Source: Candidatus Avelusimicrobium fimicolum (GTDB lineage Bacteria > Elusimicrobiota > Elusimicrobia > Elusimicrobiales > Elusimicrobiaceae). Taken from it: DNA of 14,634 bases. The stretch is from the NCBI GenBank assembly GCA_900541355.1, contig UQJU01000032.1, positions 1 through 14,634 on the forward strand, in the 5' to 3' direction. Of this stretch, positions 4,589-13,600 are shown in pieces (the first letter of the stretch is position 1; each line of letters starts with the position of its first letter). Position numbers and translations under genes: made by a program. The notes beneath the pieces are model-generated. The model searched no databases. It was not told where the DNA came from and saw only the letters and a program-made list of their open reading frames with translations.

Positions 4589-5728
4589 TTATTGCTTTTT
4601 TCCGCCTAAAAAGACGGCTTGTAAATTAAGTTGCTCGTCTAACAACACAATATCGGCCTCAAAACCTTCTTCCAGGCGGCCTTTGTGGGGGATGTTTAAT
4701 AAGTGCGCGGCATTGGTGCTGGCCAGTTGCGAGGCTTCGGCGGGAGAGTAGCCAAACTTAACCAGATTTTTAAAGGCCTGCGCCATTGTCAGCGCGGAGC
4801 CGGCAATTACTTTGTCCGTTTTACGCTTCCATACACCACCGTCCAAAATAACATCTTCCTCATTTGCAACAAACGGCCCAGACGTAAGCCCGGTTGGTTT
4901 TAGGGCATCAGTAACGGCAACAATGTTTTCAAGCGGTTTTATATGGCGCAAAAAACCGACCACATCCGGGTGGACGTGTACGCCGTCAGCAATGATTTCG
5001 CACGAAATTTCCGGGTGCATCAGCACCGCGCCGGCGGCTCCGGGGTTGCGGTGGTTGAAACCGCTCATCGCGTTAAATAAATGGGTGGTGTGTTTTATGC
5101 CTTGTTGGACGCCGTGTAAAAAATCGCCATAGGTGGCGTTGGTGTGTCCGGCTTGTATCAAAATTCCGCGGGCCAAACAGAAATCAATAATAGGGCCGAT
5201 TCCGGGGAGTTCCGGGGCCAGGGTGATATTGGTAATGTGCCCTTGGGCGGCCTCGTAGAGACGTTTCATATCGTCTAACTGCGGGGGGACAATGTCCTGC
5301 GGTTTCATTACTCCCGGTTTTTGGGGAGAGATAAAAGGCCCCTCCAAGTGAAACCCGATAATTTTGGCACCTGTTTCCAAGCCTAGGGCGGGAAGTAATT
5401 TTTTTAAAAGGGCTTCCATTTCGTGCGGACGCGCACAATAGAGCGTGGGGCAGAACGCACATACACCATAGCGCGCCAGTTCGTTTGACATGGCAAGCAG
5501 GTCCGCGGGGTTGGCATTTTCCGGTCCGTGCCCGGCAAAGCCGTGGATATGCAAATCAATAAACCCCGGCACGGCCAGCGCGCCTTTGGCATCAAAGGAC
5601 GGTTTGTTTGGCAAGGAAACTTCTTCGGTAAAAATTTGTTTGATTTTTCCGCCCGAAAGCCACAGCGCCGCCGGCCTTATTTTGCCGGACAGAACGGCGC
5701 GGGCATGGGTAATTAATAAATCTTGCAT
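4589..5728 (-). CDS. nagA: N-acetylglucosamine-6-phosphate deacetylase
   Basis: 379 residues, full length for the family. It hydrolyses GlcNAc-6-phosphate to glucosamine-6-phosphate and acetate in the cytoplasm, the first committed step after uptake by NagE. Amidohydrolase TIM-barrel signatures are all present: GFIDLHIHG (His60, His62), GFHLEGPF (Glu129, metal ligand), AGHTNA (His195), HTTHLFNAM (His216 and the substrate-binding Asn219), IADGVHV (His251) and VTDA with catalytic Asp274. The small beta domain is made from residues 1-50 and 345-379. The start ATG at 5728 directly abuts the nagB stop codon (TAAATG), and the ribosome site AGAGGA lies in the end of nagB, so the two are translationally coupled. 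It is the last gene of the operon; no clear terminator follows, and the convergent pilin gene ends two bases away. Confidence 0.97.
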   Translation of the reverse strand: MQDLLITHARAVLSGKIRPAALWLSGGKIKQIFTEEVSLPNKPSFDAKGALAVPGFIDLHIHGFAGHGPENANPADLLAMSNELARYGVCAFCPTLYCARPHEMEALLKKLLPALGLETGAKIIGFHLEGPFISPQKPGVMKPQDIVPPQLDDMKRLYEAAQGHITNITLAPELPGIGPIIDFCLARGILIQAGHTNATYGDFLHGVQQGIKHTTHLFNAMSGFNHRNPGAAGAVLMHPEISCEIIADGVHVHPDVVGFLRHIKPLENIVAVTDALKPTGLTSGPFVANEEDVILDGGVWKRKTDKVIAGSALTMAQAFKNLVKFGYSPAEASQLASTNAAHLLNIPHKGRLEEGFEADIVLLDEQLNLQAVFLGGKKQ

Positions 5729-6547
5729 TTAATCCTCTATCTGTAACGTCCAATGCTCCCCGGTGGGCGTTTCGTCCATTTGCCGGGCCAGTTGTGTTTT
5801 AAAAGGCTCCGGCAGTTGTTCGCACGCTTCGGGGTCCGCCAATAAGGTGGCGTGCGGGTGGAGTTTTAAGGCCGTAATGGGCCAGTTTAAATCTTTTCCC
5901 GGCATTGCCAAATGGGCTACGGCTTCGGCCTTTTTTTCGCCCAAGGCTAAAAATAATACTTCTTTGGCATCTGTTACCGTGCCTATCCCTACGGATAACG
6001 CCTGTTTGGGTACGCGGTGCGGGTCGTTTAAAAAGAAACGCGAATTGGCCTCTATGGTGCTGGGGGTTAGGTCCACTAACCGTGTTCGGGTATTAAAGGC
6101 CGAACCCGGCTCGTTAAAGGCAATATGTCCGTTGCGCCCTACTCCGCCCAGGAATAAATCAATGCCTCCCAGTGCGGCGATAGCGGCCTCGTATTGGGCA
6201 CACTCTTGGTTTAGGTCCTTGGCCTGCCCGTTTAAAAGGTGGATATTTTCGGGCTGGAAATCCGTTCCGTCAAATAAATTACAATGCATATAACTACGGT
6301 AACTCTGCGGGTGGTCCAACGGCAGGCCGACGTATTCGTCCATATTAAATGTAACAACATTTTTAAAGGATAATAAACGGTTTTTGTAGAAAAGCCGCAA
6401 ATTGGCATACATATCCACCACCGTTCCGCCCGTCGGCAATCCCAGCACAAAGGGCTTTTTGGGCATTGGCGCAAAGGCATTAATTTTTTCCTTGATATAA
6501 GCCGCCGCCCATAGCCCTAAATTCATTTTGGTTACTACTAAACGCAT
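5729..6547 (-). CDS. nagB: Glucosamine-6-phosphate deaminase
   Basis: 272 residues, close to the ~266 of E. coli NagB. It converts glucosamine-6-phosphate into fructose-6-phosphate and ammonia, feeding glycolysis. Visible motifs: FVLGLPTGGT phosphate-binding loop (33-42), VTFNMDEYVGL with catalytic Asp70, GGVGRNGHIAFNEPG with His141 and Glu146 and Asn139 at the position of E. coli Asp141, and TRTRLVDLTPSTIEANSRFF. Asn in the RNGH version is, as I recall, also found in Bacillus-type NagB, so I do not read it as a defect. The C-terminus (PTGEHWTLQIED) is slightly extended and differs from E. coli; whether the allosteric GlcNAc-6-P site is kept is uncertain. The ribosome site AGGGGA is seven bases from the ATG and begins right at the nagE stop, ten bases upstream. 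Confidence 0.97.
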   Translation of the reverse strand: MRLVVTKMNLGLWAAAYIKEKINAFAPMPKKPFVLGLPTGGTVVDMYANLRLFYKNRLLSFKNVVTFNMDEYVGLPLDHPQSYRSYMHCNLFDGTDFQPENIHLLNGQAKDLNQECAQYEAAIAALGGIDLFLGGVGRNGHIAFNEPGSAFNTRTRLVDLTPSTIEANSRFFLNDPHRVPKQALSVGIGTVTDAKEVLFLALGEKKAEAVAHLAMPGKDLNWPITALKLHPHATLLADPEACEQLPEPFKTQLARQMDETPTGEHWTLQIED

Positions 6548-6557
6548 AAAAAATCCC

Positions 6558-8003
6558 CTATTTTAAATATTGTTTTATTTCATCTGCCAAGAGGTCCGCT
6601 TCCGGCCCGATAACTACCTGTACAATGCCGTTTCCGCCATTTACTACCCCGCGCGCCCCCAGTTGTTTGAGTGTATTTTCTTGTACTTCGGCAGCGTTTT
6701 TCACTTCCAACCGCAGACGTGTGGCACACGCATCCAGCGATAAAATATTATTCTTTCCGCCTAAGGCCTGTATATATTTTTCTCCTCGGGCAAGAGGCTC
6801 GTCCGTATGTGTTTGCTCGGGAGCCGGCACCGCAGGTTCAGGGGTGTTAGGTGCCAAAACGGCTTGCGGTTCCCGTCCGGGAGTAAGTAAATTCCATTTG
6901 GTAATGGCATAGTAAAAAACAAAATAATAGAGGACTCCGTATGTAAGCCCTACGGGTATTAATTTCCAACCGTTTGTGCCCAAGCCGTAACTAAGCAAAT
7001 AATCAAAAAGTCCGGCGGAAAAAGTGAAGCCGAGTTTCACTTGCAAAAGGTTCATAACGACGAGAGAAAGGCCCGTTAATACCGCGTGCAACACATACAG
7101 CGGAAAAGCCAAAAACATAAACGAAAATTCAATCGGCTCCGTAATCCCGGTTAAAAAGGACGTAAGTGCCATAGACAAAAGAAGCCCGGCCGTGGCTTTT
7201 TTGCGGGCGGTATCGGCGGTTTTAATCATCGCCAAACACGCGGCAGGCAGGCCGAACATCATTACCGGGAAGAAACCCGCCATAAAAGTACCGGCTTTGG
7301 GGTCTCCCGCAAAAAATCGGGTCAAATCTCCGTGTACCAAGGTATTTACGCCGTTTTGAACGGTGGCAAAATCACCGAATTGGAACCACACCAAGTTGTT
7401 TAAAATGTGGTGCAGCCCCAGCGGAATTAACAAACGGTTGGCAAGCCCGTAAAAGAAAAGGCCTATACTGCCGGACGAAATCGTCCAGTTGCCAAACGCG
7501 CTGATAGTGCGCCCGATAGGCGGCCATACAAAGTAAAACACGCACGCAAGCAGTAAACATACCGCTCCCGTAACAATGGGCACGAAGCGTTTCCCGCCGA
7601 AAAAGGCCAAGTATGGGGGAAGTGCTATATCCTTGTATTTATTGTACAGGCAACCGGCCACCGCGCCCGTAATAATGCCGCCCAAAATATCCATATTAAT
7701 ATTGGAATCCAGGGTTTTTAGGGTAGCGGTTAAAATCACATAACCGACGAACGCGGCCAATGCCGCGGCTCCGTGGTTTTCTTTGGCGAAGCCGATGGCT
7801 ACGCCGATAGCAAAAATAATGGGCAAATTGGTAAAAACAGCCCCGCCCGCCTGCGAAATAAAAGCAACATTAAGCAGGTCTGGCTGCCCAAGGCGCAAGA
7901 GAAGCCCCGCAATCGGCAGGACTGCAATCGGCAGCATAAGGGCCTTGCCTAATCGGACTAAAAACTTACCAATAGCGGTGCAAACTATTTTTAATTTTTC
8001 CAT
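6558..8003 (-). CDS. nagE: PTS N-acetylglucosamine permease, IIC-IIB components
   Basis: 481 residues. Imports GlcNAc across the inner membrane and phosphorylates it at C6. Residues ~8-370 are the IIC domain with about ten hydrophobic segments; signatures include GLHHILNN (His198-His199) and the substrate-loop motif TGITEPIEFSFMF (Glu289, Glu292), typical of the glucose/GlcNAc superfamily. A Pro/Ala-rich linker at ~373-404 leads to a IIB domain at ~405-481 with LSLDACATRLRLEV, where Cys426 is the phosphorylated residue. There is no IIA domain; it is supplied by the upstream fused protein. Compared with E. coli NagE (IICBA in one chain), the IIA has moved to the neighbour. The GlcNAc assignment over glucose rests on the linked nagB and nagA. 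The start ATG is eight bases after the stop of the upstream gene, with ribosome site TAGGAG overlapping that stop. Confidence 0.93.
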   Translation of the reverse strand: MEKLKIVCTAIGKFLVRLGKALMLPIAVLPIAGLLLRLGQPDLLNVAFISQAGGAVFTNLPIIFAIGVAIGFAKENHGAAALAAFVGYVILTATLKTLDSNINMDILGGIITGAVAGCLYNKYKDIALPPYLAFFGGKRFVPIVTGAVCLLLACVFYFVWPPIGRTISAFGNWTISSGSIGLFFYGLANRLLIPLGLHHILNNLVWFQFGDFATVQNGVNTLVHGDLTRFFAGDPKAGTFMAGFFPVMMFGLPAACLAMIKTADTARKKATAGLLLSMALTSFLTGITEPIEFSFMFLAFPLYVLHAVLTGLSLVVMNLLQVKLGFTFSAGLFDYLLSYGLGTNGWKLIPVGLTYGVLYYFVFYYAITKWNLLTPGREPQAVLAPNTPEPAVPAPEQTHTDEPLARGEKYIQALGGKNNILSLDACATRLRLEVKNAAEVQENTLKQLGARGVVNGGNGIVQVVIGPEADLLADEIKQYLK

Positions 8004-8011
8004 AAATGCTC

Positions 8012-10504
8012 CTATGATAAGGCAATGTATTTGCGGCCCAGGGCGCGTACTTCCTGTGCCGAGGTTAATTCTAATGCTTGGGCGGCAAGTTCTTCACATT
8101 TTTTGTGGCTAACGCGGCGGATTAACGCCTTTACTTGCGCAATGTTTTTAACGCCAACGGCCAATTCGCTTACGCCCAGCCCGATTAAAAAGGGCACAGC
8201 GGCCAGGTCGCCCGCCATAGCCCCGCAAACGGCTACGGGGCGGTTATATTTTTTTGCCCCTTGGCTAGTTAAGGAAATGAGTTTTAAGACGGCCGGGTGG
8301 AGCGGGTCCGCCTGCGCGCTTAATTCTTTGTGTCCGCGGTCAATCGCCAGCGTATATTGTGTTAAATCGTTCGTGCCGATAGAGAAGAAGTCTGCGTGGC
8401 GGGCCAGTTGTCCGCTTGTAAGCGCGGCGGAGGGGACCTCTATCATTGCACCGATTTGCACCTGTTCTTTTATGCCTAATTGTTCGGCCTCTTGGGCGAT
8501 TAATTTTTTGAAAAAGATAATTTCTTCCGCAAAAGTTACCATCGGCAACATTATGCGCACTTGGTTAAGGGGGGCTGTTTGCAAAACAGCACGGATTTGG
8601 GTGCGGAAAAAATCTTCATTGCGTTTAAATGCGCGGATACCGCGCACCCCTACAATGGGGTTATCTTCCGGCAGAATATTTACAAAAGGCAAGGGTTTAT
8701 CTCCGCCGGCATCCAACAGCCTAAACGTGGCTGACATATCCCGGCAGGCATTGAGTGTTTCCTGATATACGGCCCGCTGTTCGGTTTCGCCGGGTGCGTC
8801 AGCGCGGTTATTAAATAAAAATTCGGTGCGTACGAGTCCTAATCCTTCGGCTCCGTGCTGTACGGCTAATGCCGCTTCCTGTGGAGAGGACACGTTGCCT
8901 TGCACAGAAATATGCACGCCGTCAGAGGTTAGTGCCGGCTCCTGCGCTTGGGTAGAAGCCTCTTGCAGCAGGGCCTGTTCCTTTTGATTGGTGGCGGCGA
9001 AATCTTTTAGTTGCTCTTTTGTCGGGTTGATGACGGCTTTCCCTTCGTCCGCATATAAGAGGACGGGTGCGCCGCTTGGAATTTGAAGTATATCTTCTCC
9101 GGCATTTACTATGGCGGGAAGCCCCATATTGCGCAGCAAAATACCCGCATGCGCGGTGGGCGAGCCGTGGGCCAGCAGAACGCCTGCGGCTAACCCTGCT
9201 AAATGGGATACTTCGGAGGGGAGCAACTCCTCGGCTATTAAAATACAGCCTTTGGGCAGTTTCGGCAAGGCATATTTCTGCCCGCTCAGCCGCCACAGAA
9301 GGGAGCGGCGTAAATCTTTAATGTCGGCAATACGCTCCATTAAAAAGCGGTTTTTTGTCTTTTTTAAAATATCTATACTGGTGCGGACGGCTTCGTTTAC
9401 GGCATAAGATGCCGTTTTGCCGCGGGAGACCGCTTCCAATGCGGTTTGGTGCATAAGCGGGTCCTGCAACAATGCTAAATGGGCAGCCAAAATATCTTGC
9501 GATGTTTTGTGCGGTTCGGCCGCAATTTTGGCTTGCGTTTCGGACGTTTCCGCTTCCAACGCGGCGGACAAGGCTTTTAATTCCTCTTGCGGGTTGGTGG
9601 CATTTTCCTCGTATTGGGCATCTGCCGGTTTAAAGAGAAACGCCTGCCCATTGGCAAGGCCTCCGCAGGCACACAGGCCGGAAACTTCTGCACCAGCGGA
9701 AAAATCTAGCGGAGTCTTTTTGTTTTCTGTGGGGATAGATAGGTTCACCCCCTTTTCGCCAAAGGCATTTTGAAAGGCTTTTTCCACTTGGGTCAGAAAG
9801 GTTTTGGCTTCGCCGGTCGGACCGCCTGCTTTTACCATTACTTGGCTGTTGTATTCAAGCGCCAGCCCCATAATACCCACTACGCTTTTAGCGTCGGTGC
9901 TTTTATCTCCGCAGCATATCTGTACGGGATAGGCATAGGCGGCTGCCAAACGGGCCAGTACGCCCGCCGGACGCGCGTGCAAACCATTGGCATTTAGAAC
10001 GGTAAAAGGACCGCCCTGCGTAAAGGTTTGGCTTAGATTTGCGGTAGTTTGTGCGCCGGACACGCAAACCTGAAAAAGCGGCTCGCCTGTTTTGGTGAGT
10101 TCCGGGGCAGTACCTTGTACCTTGGTATCGGCCGGAGCAGTTACCACTAACATAATAAGGGAACTGGCGGCCTTGGCAAGTGCGGTGTGTGAAAATTTTA
10201 AAAGGGGTTGGCCCTTTTTGACTGTCTCGCCCTCTTTGACGAGCGGAGTAAACCCTTCGCCTTTTAAAGAGACCGTTTCCAGGCCGACGTGGATTAAAAT
10301 TTCTATCCCGTTTTGGGCAATAACCAGTGCGTGCAGGGCTTTGTTAAAATTGATAATTTTCCCGTCTATCGGGGCGTAGATAGTGTCTCCGGCGGGGTCA
10401 AGGGCCACTCCGTCGCCCAACATACGTTCGCTAAATACCGGGTCGGGCACTTGTTCAAGCGGTACAACTGCGCCGTCAATCGGCGCGAAAACGGTTAAAG
10501 GCAT
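8012..10504 (-). CDS. nagF: Fused PTS phosphotransferase IIA-HPr-Enzyme I
   Basis: 830 residues joining three PTS proteins. Residues ~1-150 are a glucose-type IIA domain: FAPIDGAVVPLEQVPDPVFS, His58, and EILIHVGLETVSLKGEGF with phospho-His72. Residues ~163-250 are HPr: NANGLHARPA with phospho-His176, and DAKSVVGIMGLAL with Ser207 at the HPr Ser46 position. Residues ~270-830 are Enzyme I: the helical HPr-binding region, GSPTAHAGILLRNMGLPA with phospho-His452, then the PEP-binding barrel with GLGLVRTEFLF, LDAGGDKPLPF, FFSIGTNDLTQYTLAIDR and VAVCGAMAGD (Cys760). All three active histidines are present, so one chain carries phosphate from PEP to the NagE IIB domain. The arrangement corresponds to the NagF-type multiphosphoryl transfer proteins next to nagE in some Proteobacteria. 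First gene of the operon; Shine-Dalgarno AAGGAG lies nine bases from the ATG. Confidence 0.95.
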   Translation of the reverse strand: MPLTVFAPIDGAVVPLEQVPDPVFSERMLGDGVALDPAGDTIYAPIDGKIINFNKALHALVIAQNGIEILIHVGLETVSLKGEGFTPLVKEGETVKKGQPLLKFSHTALAKAASSLIMLVVTAPADTKVQGTAPELTKTGEPLFQVCVSGAQTTANLSQTFTQGGPFTVLNANGLHARPAGVLARLAAAYAYPVQICCGDKSTDAKSVVGIMGLALEYNSQVMVKAGGPTGEAKTFLTQVEKAFQNAFGEKGVNLSIPTENKKTPLDFSAGAEVSGLCACGGLANGQAFLFKPADAQYEENATNPQEELKALSAALEAETSETQAKIAAEPHKTSQDILAAHLALLQDPLMHQTALEAVSRGKTASYAVNEAVRTSIDILKKTKNRFLMERIADIKDLRRSLLWRLSGQKYALPKLPKGCILIAEELLPSEVSHLAGLAAGVLLAHGSPTAHAGILLRNMGLPAIVNAGEDILQIPSGAPVLLYADEGKAVINPTKEQLKDFAATNQKEQALLQEASTQAQEPALTSDGVHISVQGNVSSPQEAALAVQHGAEGLGLVRTEFLFNNRADAPGETEQRAVYQETLNACRDMSATFRLLDAGGDKPLPFVNILPEDNPIVGVRGIRAFKRNEDFFRTQIRAVLQTAPLNQVRIMLPMVTFAEEIIFFKKLIAQEAEQLGIKEQVQIGAMIEVPSAALTSGQLARHADFFSIGTNDLTQYTLAIDRGHKELSAQADPLHPAVLKLISLTSQGAKKYNRPVAVCGAMAGDLAAVPFLIGLGVSELAVGVKNIAQVKALIRRVSHKKCEELAAQALELTSAQEVRALGRKYIALS

Positions 10505-10531
10505 AGTAAAATACTCCTTAGAATTACTTTC

Positions 10532-10560
10532 ATTATAGTATATTCTCGGGTGCTTTTTAT
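10532..10560 (-). promoter_or_regulatory. Putative nag operon promoter
   Basis: On the minus strand a consensus TATAAT lies at 10532-10537, with an AT-rich but poor -35 (ATAAAA, 10555-10560) at 17 bases. The expected start near 10525 gives a leader of about 20 bases containing the nagF ribosome site. No clear NagC/NagR-like operator palindrome is seen, and the weak -35 may point to an activator. Confidence 0.5.
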
Positions 10561-10570
10561 ACGGATTTAC

Positions 10571-10607
10571 ATAAAAAATCCCGGCTTGGCAGAAACCAAA
10601 CCGGGAA
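10571..10607 (-). terminator. Intrinsic terminator of the alpha-2-macroglobulin gene
   Basis: CCCGG-C-TTGG pairs with CCAA-A-CCGGG (10580-10589 with 10596-10605), one mismatch, six-base loop. The A-run at 10573-10578 becomes a T-run on the minus strand. It insulates the nag promoter from the upstream gene. Confidence 0.85.
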
Positions 10608-10621
10608 CAATAAAAACAGGC

Positions 10622-13600
10622 TTATTTATCTACGGTTAATAATTCCGTGCCTGTGTGGGCGCCAAATTCAGGCGCGTACATAGATTGCGCCTGTGCGGGG
10701 AGCGCGTGGAATTTGCCGGGAATTGTCGGGCGGAGCACATAGGTAAGTGTTACCTTTCCGGCGGGTAACCGGTTGATAAAGAACCGGGTGGCCGCTTCGC
10801 GTGTTTCTCGGTATAAGGACAATTTATCCCATTCCCAGCCGCTTGTTAAATCCTCGCTTTCAAAGCCGGCGGGCTTCGGGTCATCCAGTAATACATATTC
10901 AAATTCACTGTCTGTTGTCAGCGTGAGGTGCACCTCCACCTCGTCGCCTATTTTTATTTCGTCCAAATCCTGCACCGGGCGGAGTTTCTGCACCCCGTCT
11001 TGCGTAAAGCGCGTAAAGTATTCGCGCGTTACGTTGATAACTCCCTTGGGCGAAGCCTTTACGTTGGGCGTTTGGTACAGCACAGACAGCGAAGCAAAAT
11101 CAGGCATTATGCCTTGTTTGGTAATTTCGGCGGTTTTGGTTTTCTCGCTGATTTGGCGGCCCGTGTGTGCGAGTTGCAGGTCTTGCGTCCAGTCCATTGG
11201 CTCAAACGCGAAGTGCTTTTGCTCGCCGTCCCAATTTACCTGATAGGTTACCGGGAGCGACAGCGCGCCCTTGGCCTGCATTAGGTCCAGCAGGGCAAAC
11301 ACGGCTTGGGCCGCGGCTTTGGAATTATTCCACCCGGTTACTTGGCGGTTAAAAAGCAACCATTGGGTCATAGCCTCTATTTGGGGGGCTTGCGGGCGGA
11401 TTTCTGCCAGCGCGCGCAGAGTGGCCGTTTGGGTGGAAAGGGTGTCTCGGTACCAAACCCAACTTTGCTCTTCGGGCGCAAAATAGGCTCCGGCCAGTTT
11501 ATCCTGTTTCATACGGGATAAAACGAGGTCCAGGTATTGGTTGGCTTTAATATCATCTCCCAAACGGTGGTAAACGGCCGCCGCATAGGTTTGGCCGAGG
11601 GCCGTCATAAAGCGGGCGTGTTCCCCGGCATAGTCGGCCCAGCGCTTAATATAGGGTTTTGCCTGTGCGATTTGTGCCCAGTTTTGGGGGAAGGCGGAAA
11701 GAGTATAAGCCGCATATAGCGCTAAGGAAACCGTATCTTCGCTTCCGTCTTTATCGGCCTTTAATTTTTGTTCAATACGGGGGACCATATAGGAAATTGC
11801 CTGTTGGGTTTCGGCTTGCGGTATTTCCGCACCGAAAGATACGGCGGATGCAAACGCATTTAAGGCGTAGAGGGTTAAATAGTCGTCGTCGTGTCCGCCC
11901 GGGAACCACGCAAAAGCGCCGCTTGTGTTTTGGAATTTTTTAAGTTGCGTGAGTTCCTTGTTTAGCGTTTTTTGGACCGTTCCCGGATTGAACAAATCTA
12001 CTAGATCCGCGGTTTTGCTCTGGCGGCCTTGGGCTTGGCGCAGCCACGGTGTTTGTTCTAACAGCGTTAAACGCAAAGGGTCCTTTTCGTTCCAAACAGC
12101 ATCTTGACCCGTACGTTTGGGCAGTTTAGAAACCGCTTGTTTCAGTTGCGGATAGGTGGTGTAAAACTGGTGAACCACAGCCAAGGGCGCGTAGCGGTTT
12201 AAGGTGCTGACAAGGTCTTTGTATGGGGTTGTCAGCAAGTTAGGCATGGAATTAAGCACCGAAAGTGCCAAACTGGGGTGAATGGTCAGGACCGCCGTTT
12301 GCATATCGGCGGCGGGTACGTCTTTCAGTTCGGTCAATTCCAAGGTGTTTTGCCCGTTTTTAAGCGCGGTATTGACCGTAGCCAAGGTGCGTTGGCGGCC
12401 CGGATAAACAGGCAGGGTTTTTTGTTCGCCGTCGCTTGCCTTGCCACTGCGGGCGGTGGCGGTAATGCCGTAGAGTGCGGGCGCATTGGGGGCGGTAATT
12501 TCCCACGTTACAAATTCAGTTGCATTTGCGCCAACGGTTACGCGTTTAGCCGTATTTGTCAGGCCGAAATCCATAAGGGCATTTGCCTGGTCCTTTTGGA
12601 TAGCAAGGGCGACCTCGGTGGTAATTTTTTTACCCGTTAAGTTGGTAACGGCGGCCTGTAAAATTCCTTTATCGCCCTCCCGGAAAAAACGCGGCATTTG
12701 CAGGCGGACCATAAAGTCTTTGCGGGTAACGGTGGCGGTGCTGAATGAACCGAAATCGGCATTTTGCGTAAGCGCGAAACCTACAATGTTCCAAGCCGTT
12801 AAACTCTGCGGCAAGGTAAATTTAACGATACTTTGCCCATTAACGACAGGCAAGGCCGCATTAAAATACGCAGTCGCGGCAAAGTTGGTGCGGGGGGAAT
12901 CAGCAGAGCCCGCATCATTGGGCGCGGCGGCGGTATCAAAAGATTCTTCGGCTGCGGTGTCTTCGGCGGTTTCAGCAAAACTTTCCTTGTAGGTGGCTTT
13001 GCTTGCGGCCAGTTGTGGGGCGGCCCCCATAGCGGACTTTAACATTACGTTGTTGGCGCGCGAAAGCCCGAACATACGGTATGGGCGTGCCGCCATTTGC
13101 AGGTTGCTGGCGGGTAATCGCGGCGCCGGGGTAAAGGTATGCTCCGTTTTTCCTGTAAAATAGTTGGAAAAATATCCGTTGGCCTGGTTAGAGGCACGGT
13201 CGGCCGTTTGGGCATTTTGCGGGAAAAGTGCCTGCGCCGATAATGCGTGTTCCGGTTTTGCATAATAATCTAACGATTTATCATATACCGTTAAAGCGGC
13301 TTGTCCCTGTACGGGACGGCCGGCAGCATCTTTTACGGTCAATTTCCAAGAGGTTTCCTCCCCGGGGCGGACCTCATTAGGAACGTCAATAACAGCCGAT
13401 AAATTCTTATTGTTAAAGGGGATTTTTATGGTTGCCTGGCCTTGGTGAAATGTATAATTGCTGGCTCCAAACCAAGCAAGCGCCAACCCGCCGCGCGCCT
13501 CTTGTTCCACCGGGAAGGTGTAAACCGACACGCCGCCGGGTAATAAATCTTTATGCGTAAGGAAGGTTTCCCCGCTATAAATTTCTACGCGTTTGGAGCC

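Noticed and set aside
5184..5595. Minus-strand frames of 92 and 63 residues inside nagA
   Set aside because: They are other-frame shadows of nagA, which has all catalytic motifs uninterrupted.
6119..6140. Asn139 of NagB in place of catalytic Asp141 of E. coli
   Set aside because: The RNGH form is, as I recall, normal in Bacillus-type NagB, and the other catalytic residues (Asp70, His141, Glu146) are intact, so I do not call the enzyme defective.
10520..10546. Imperfect AGAAT...ATTCT inverted repeat over the nag operon -10 region
   Set aside because: Arms of only five bases in AT-rich DNA are expected by chance; not enough to call an operator.
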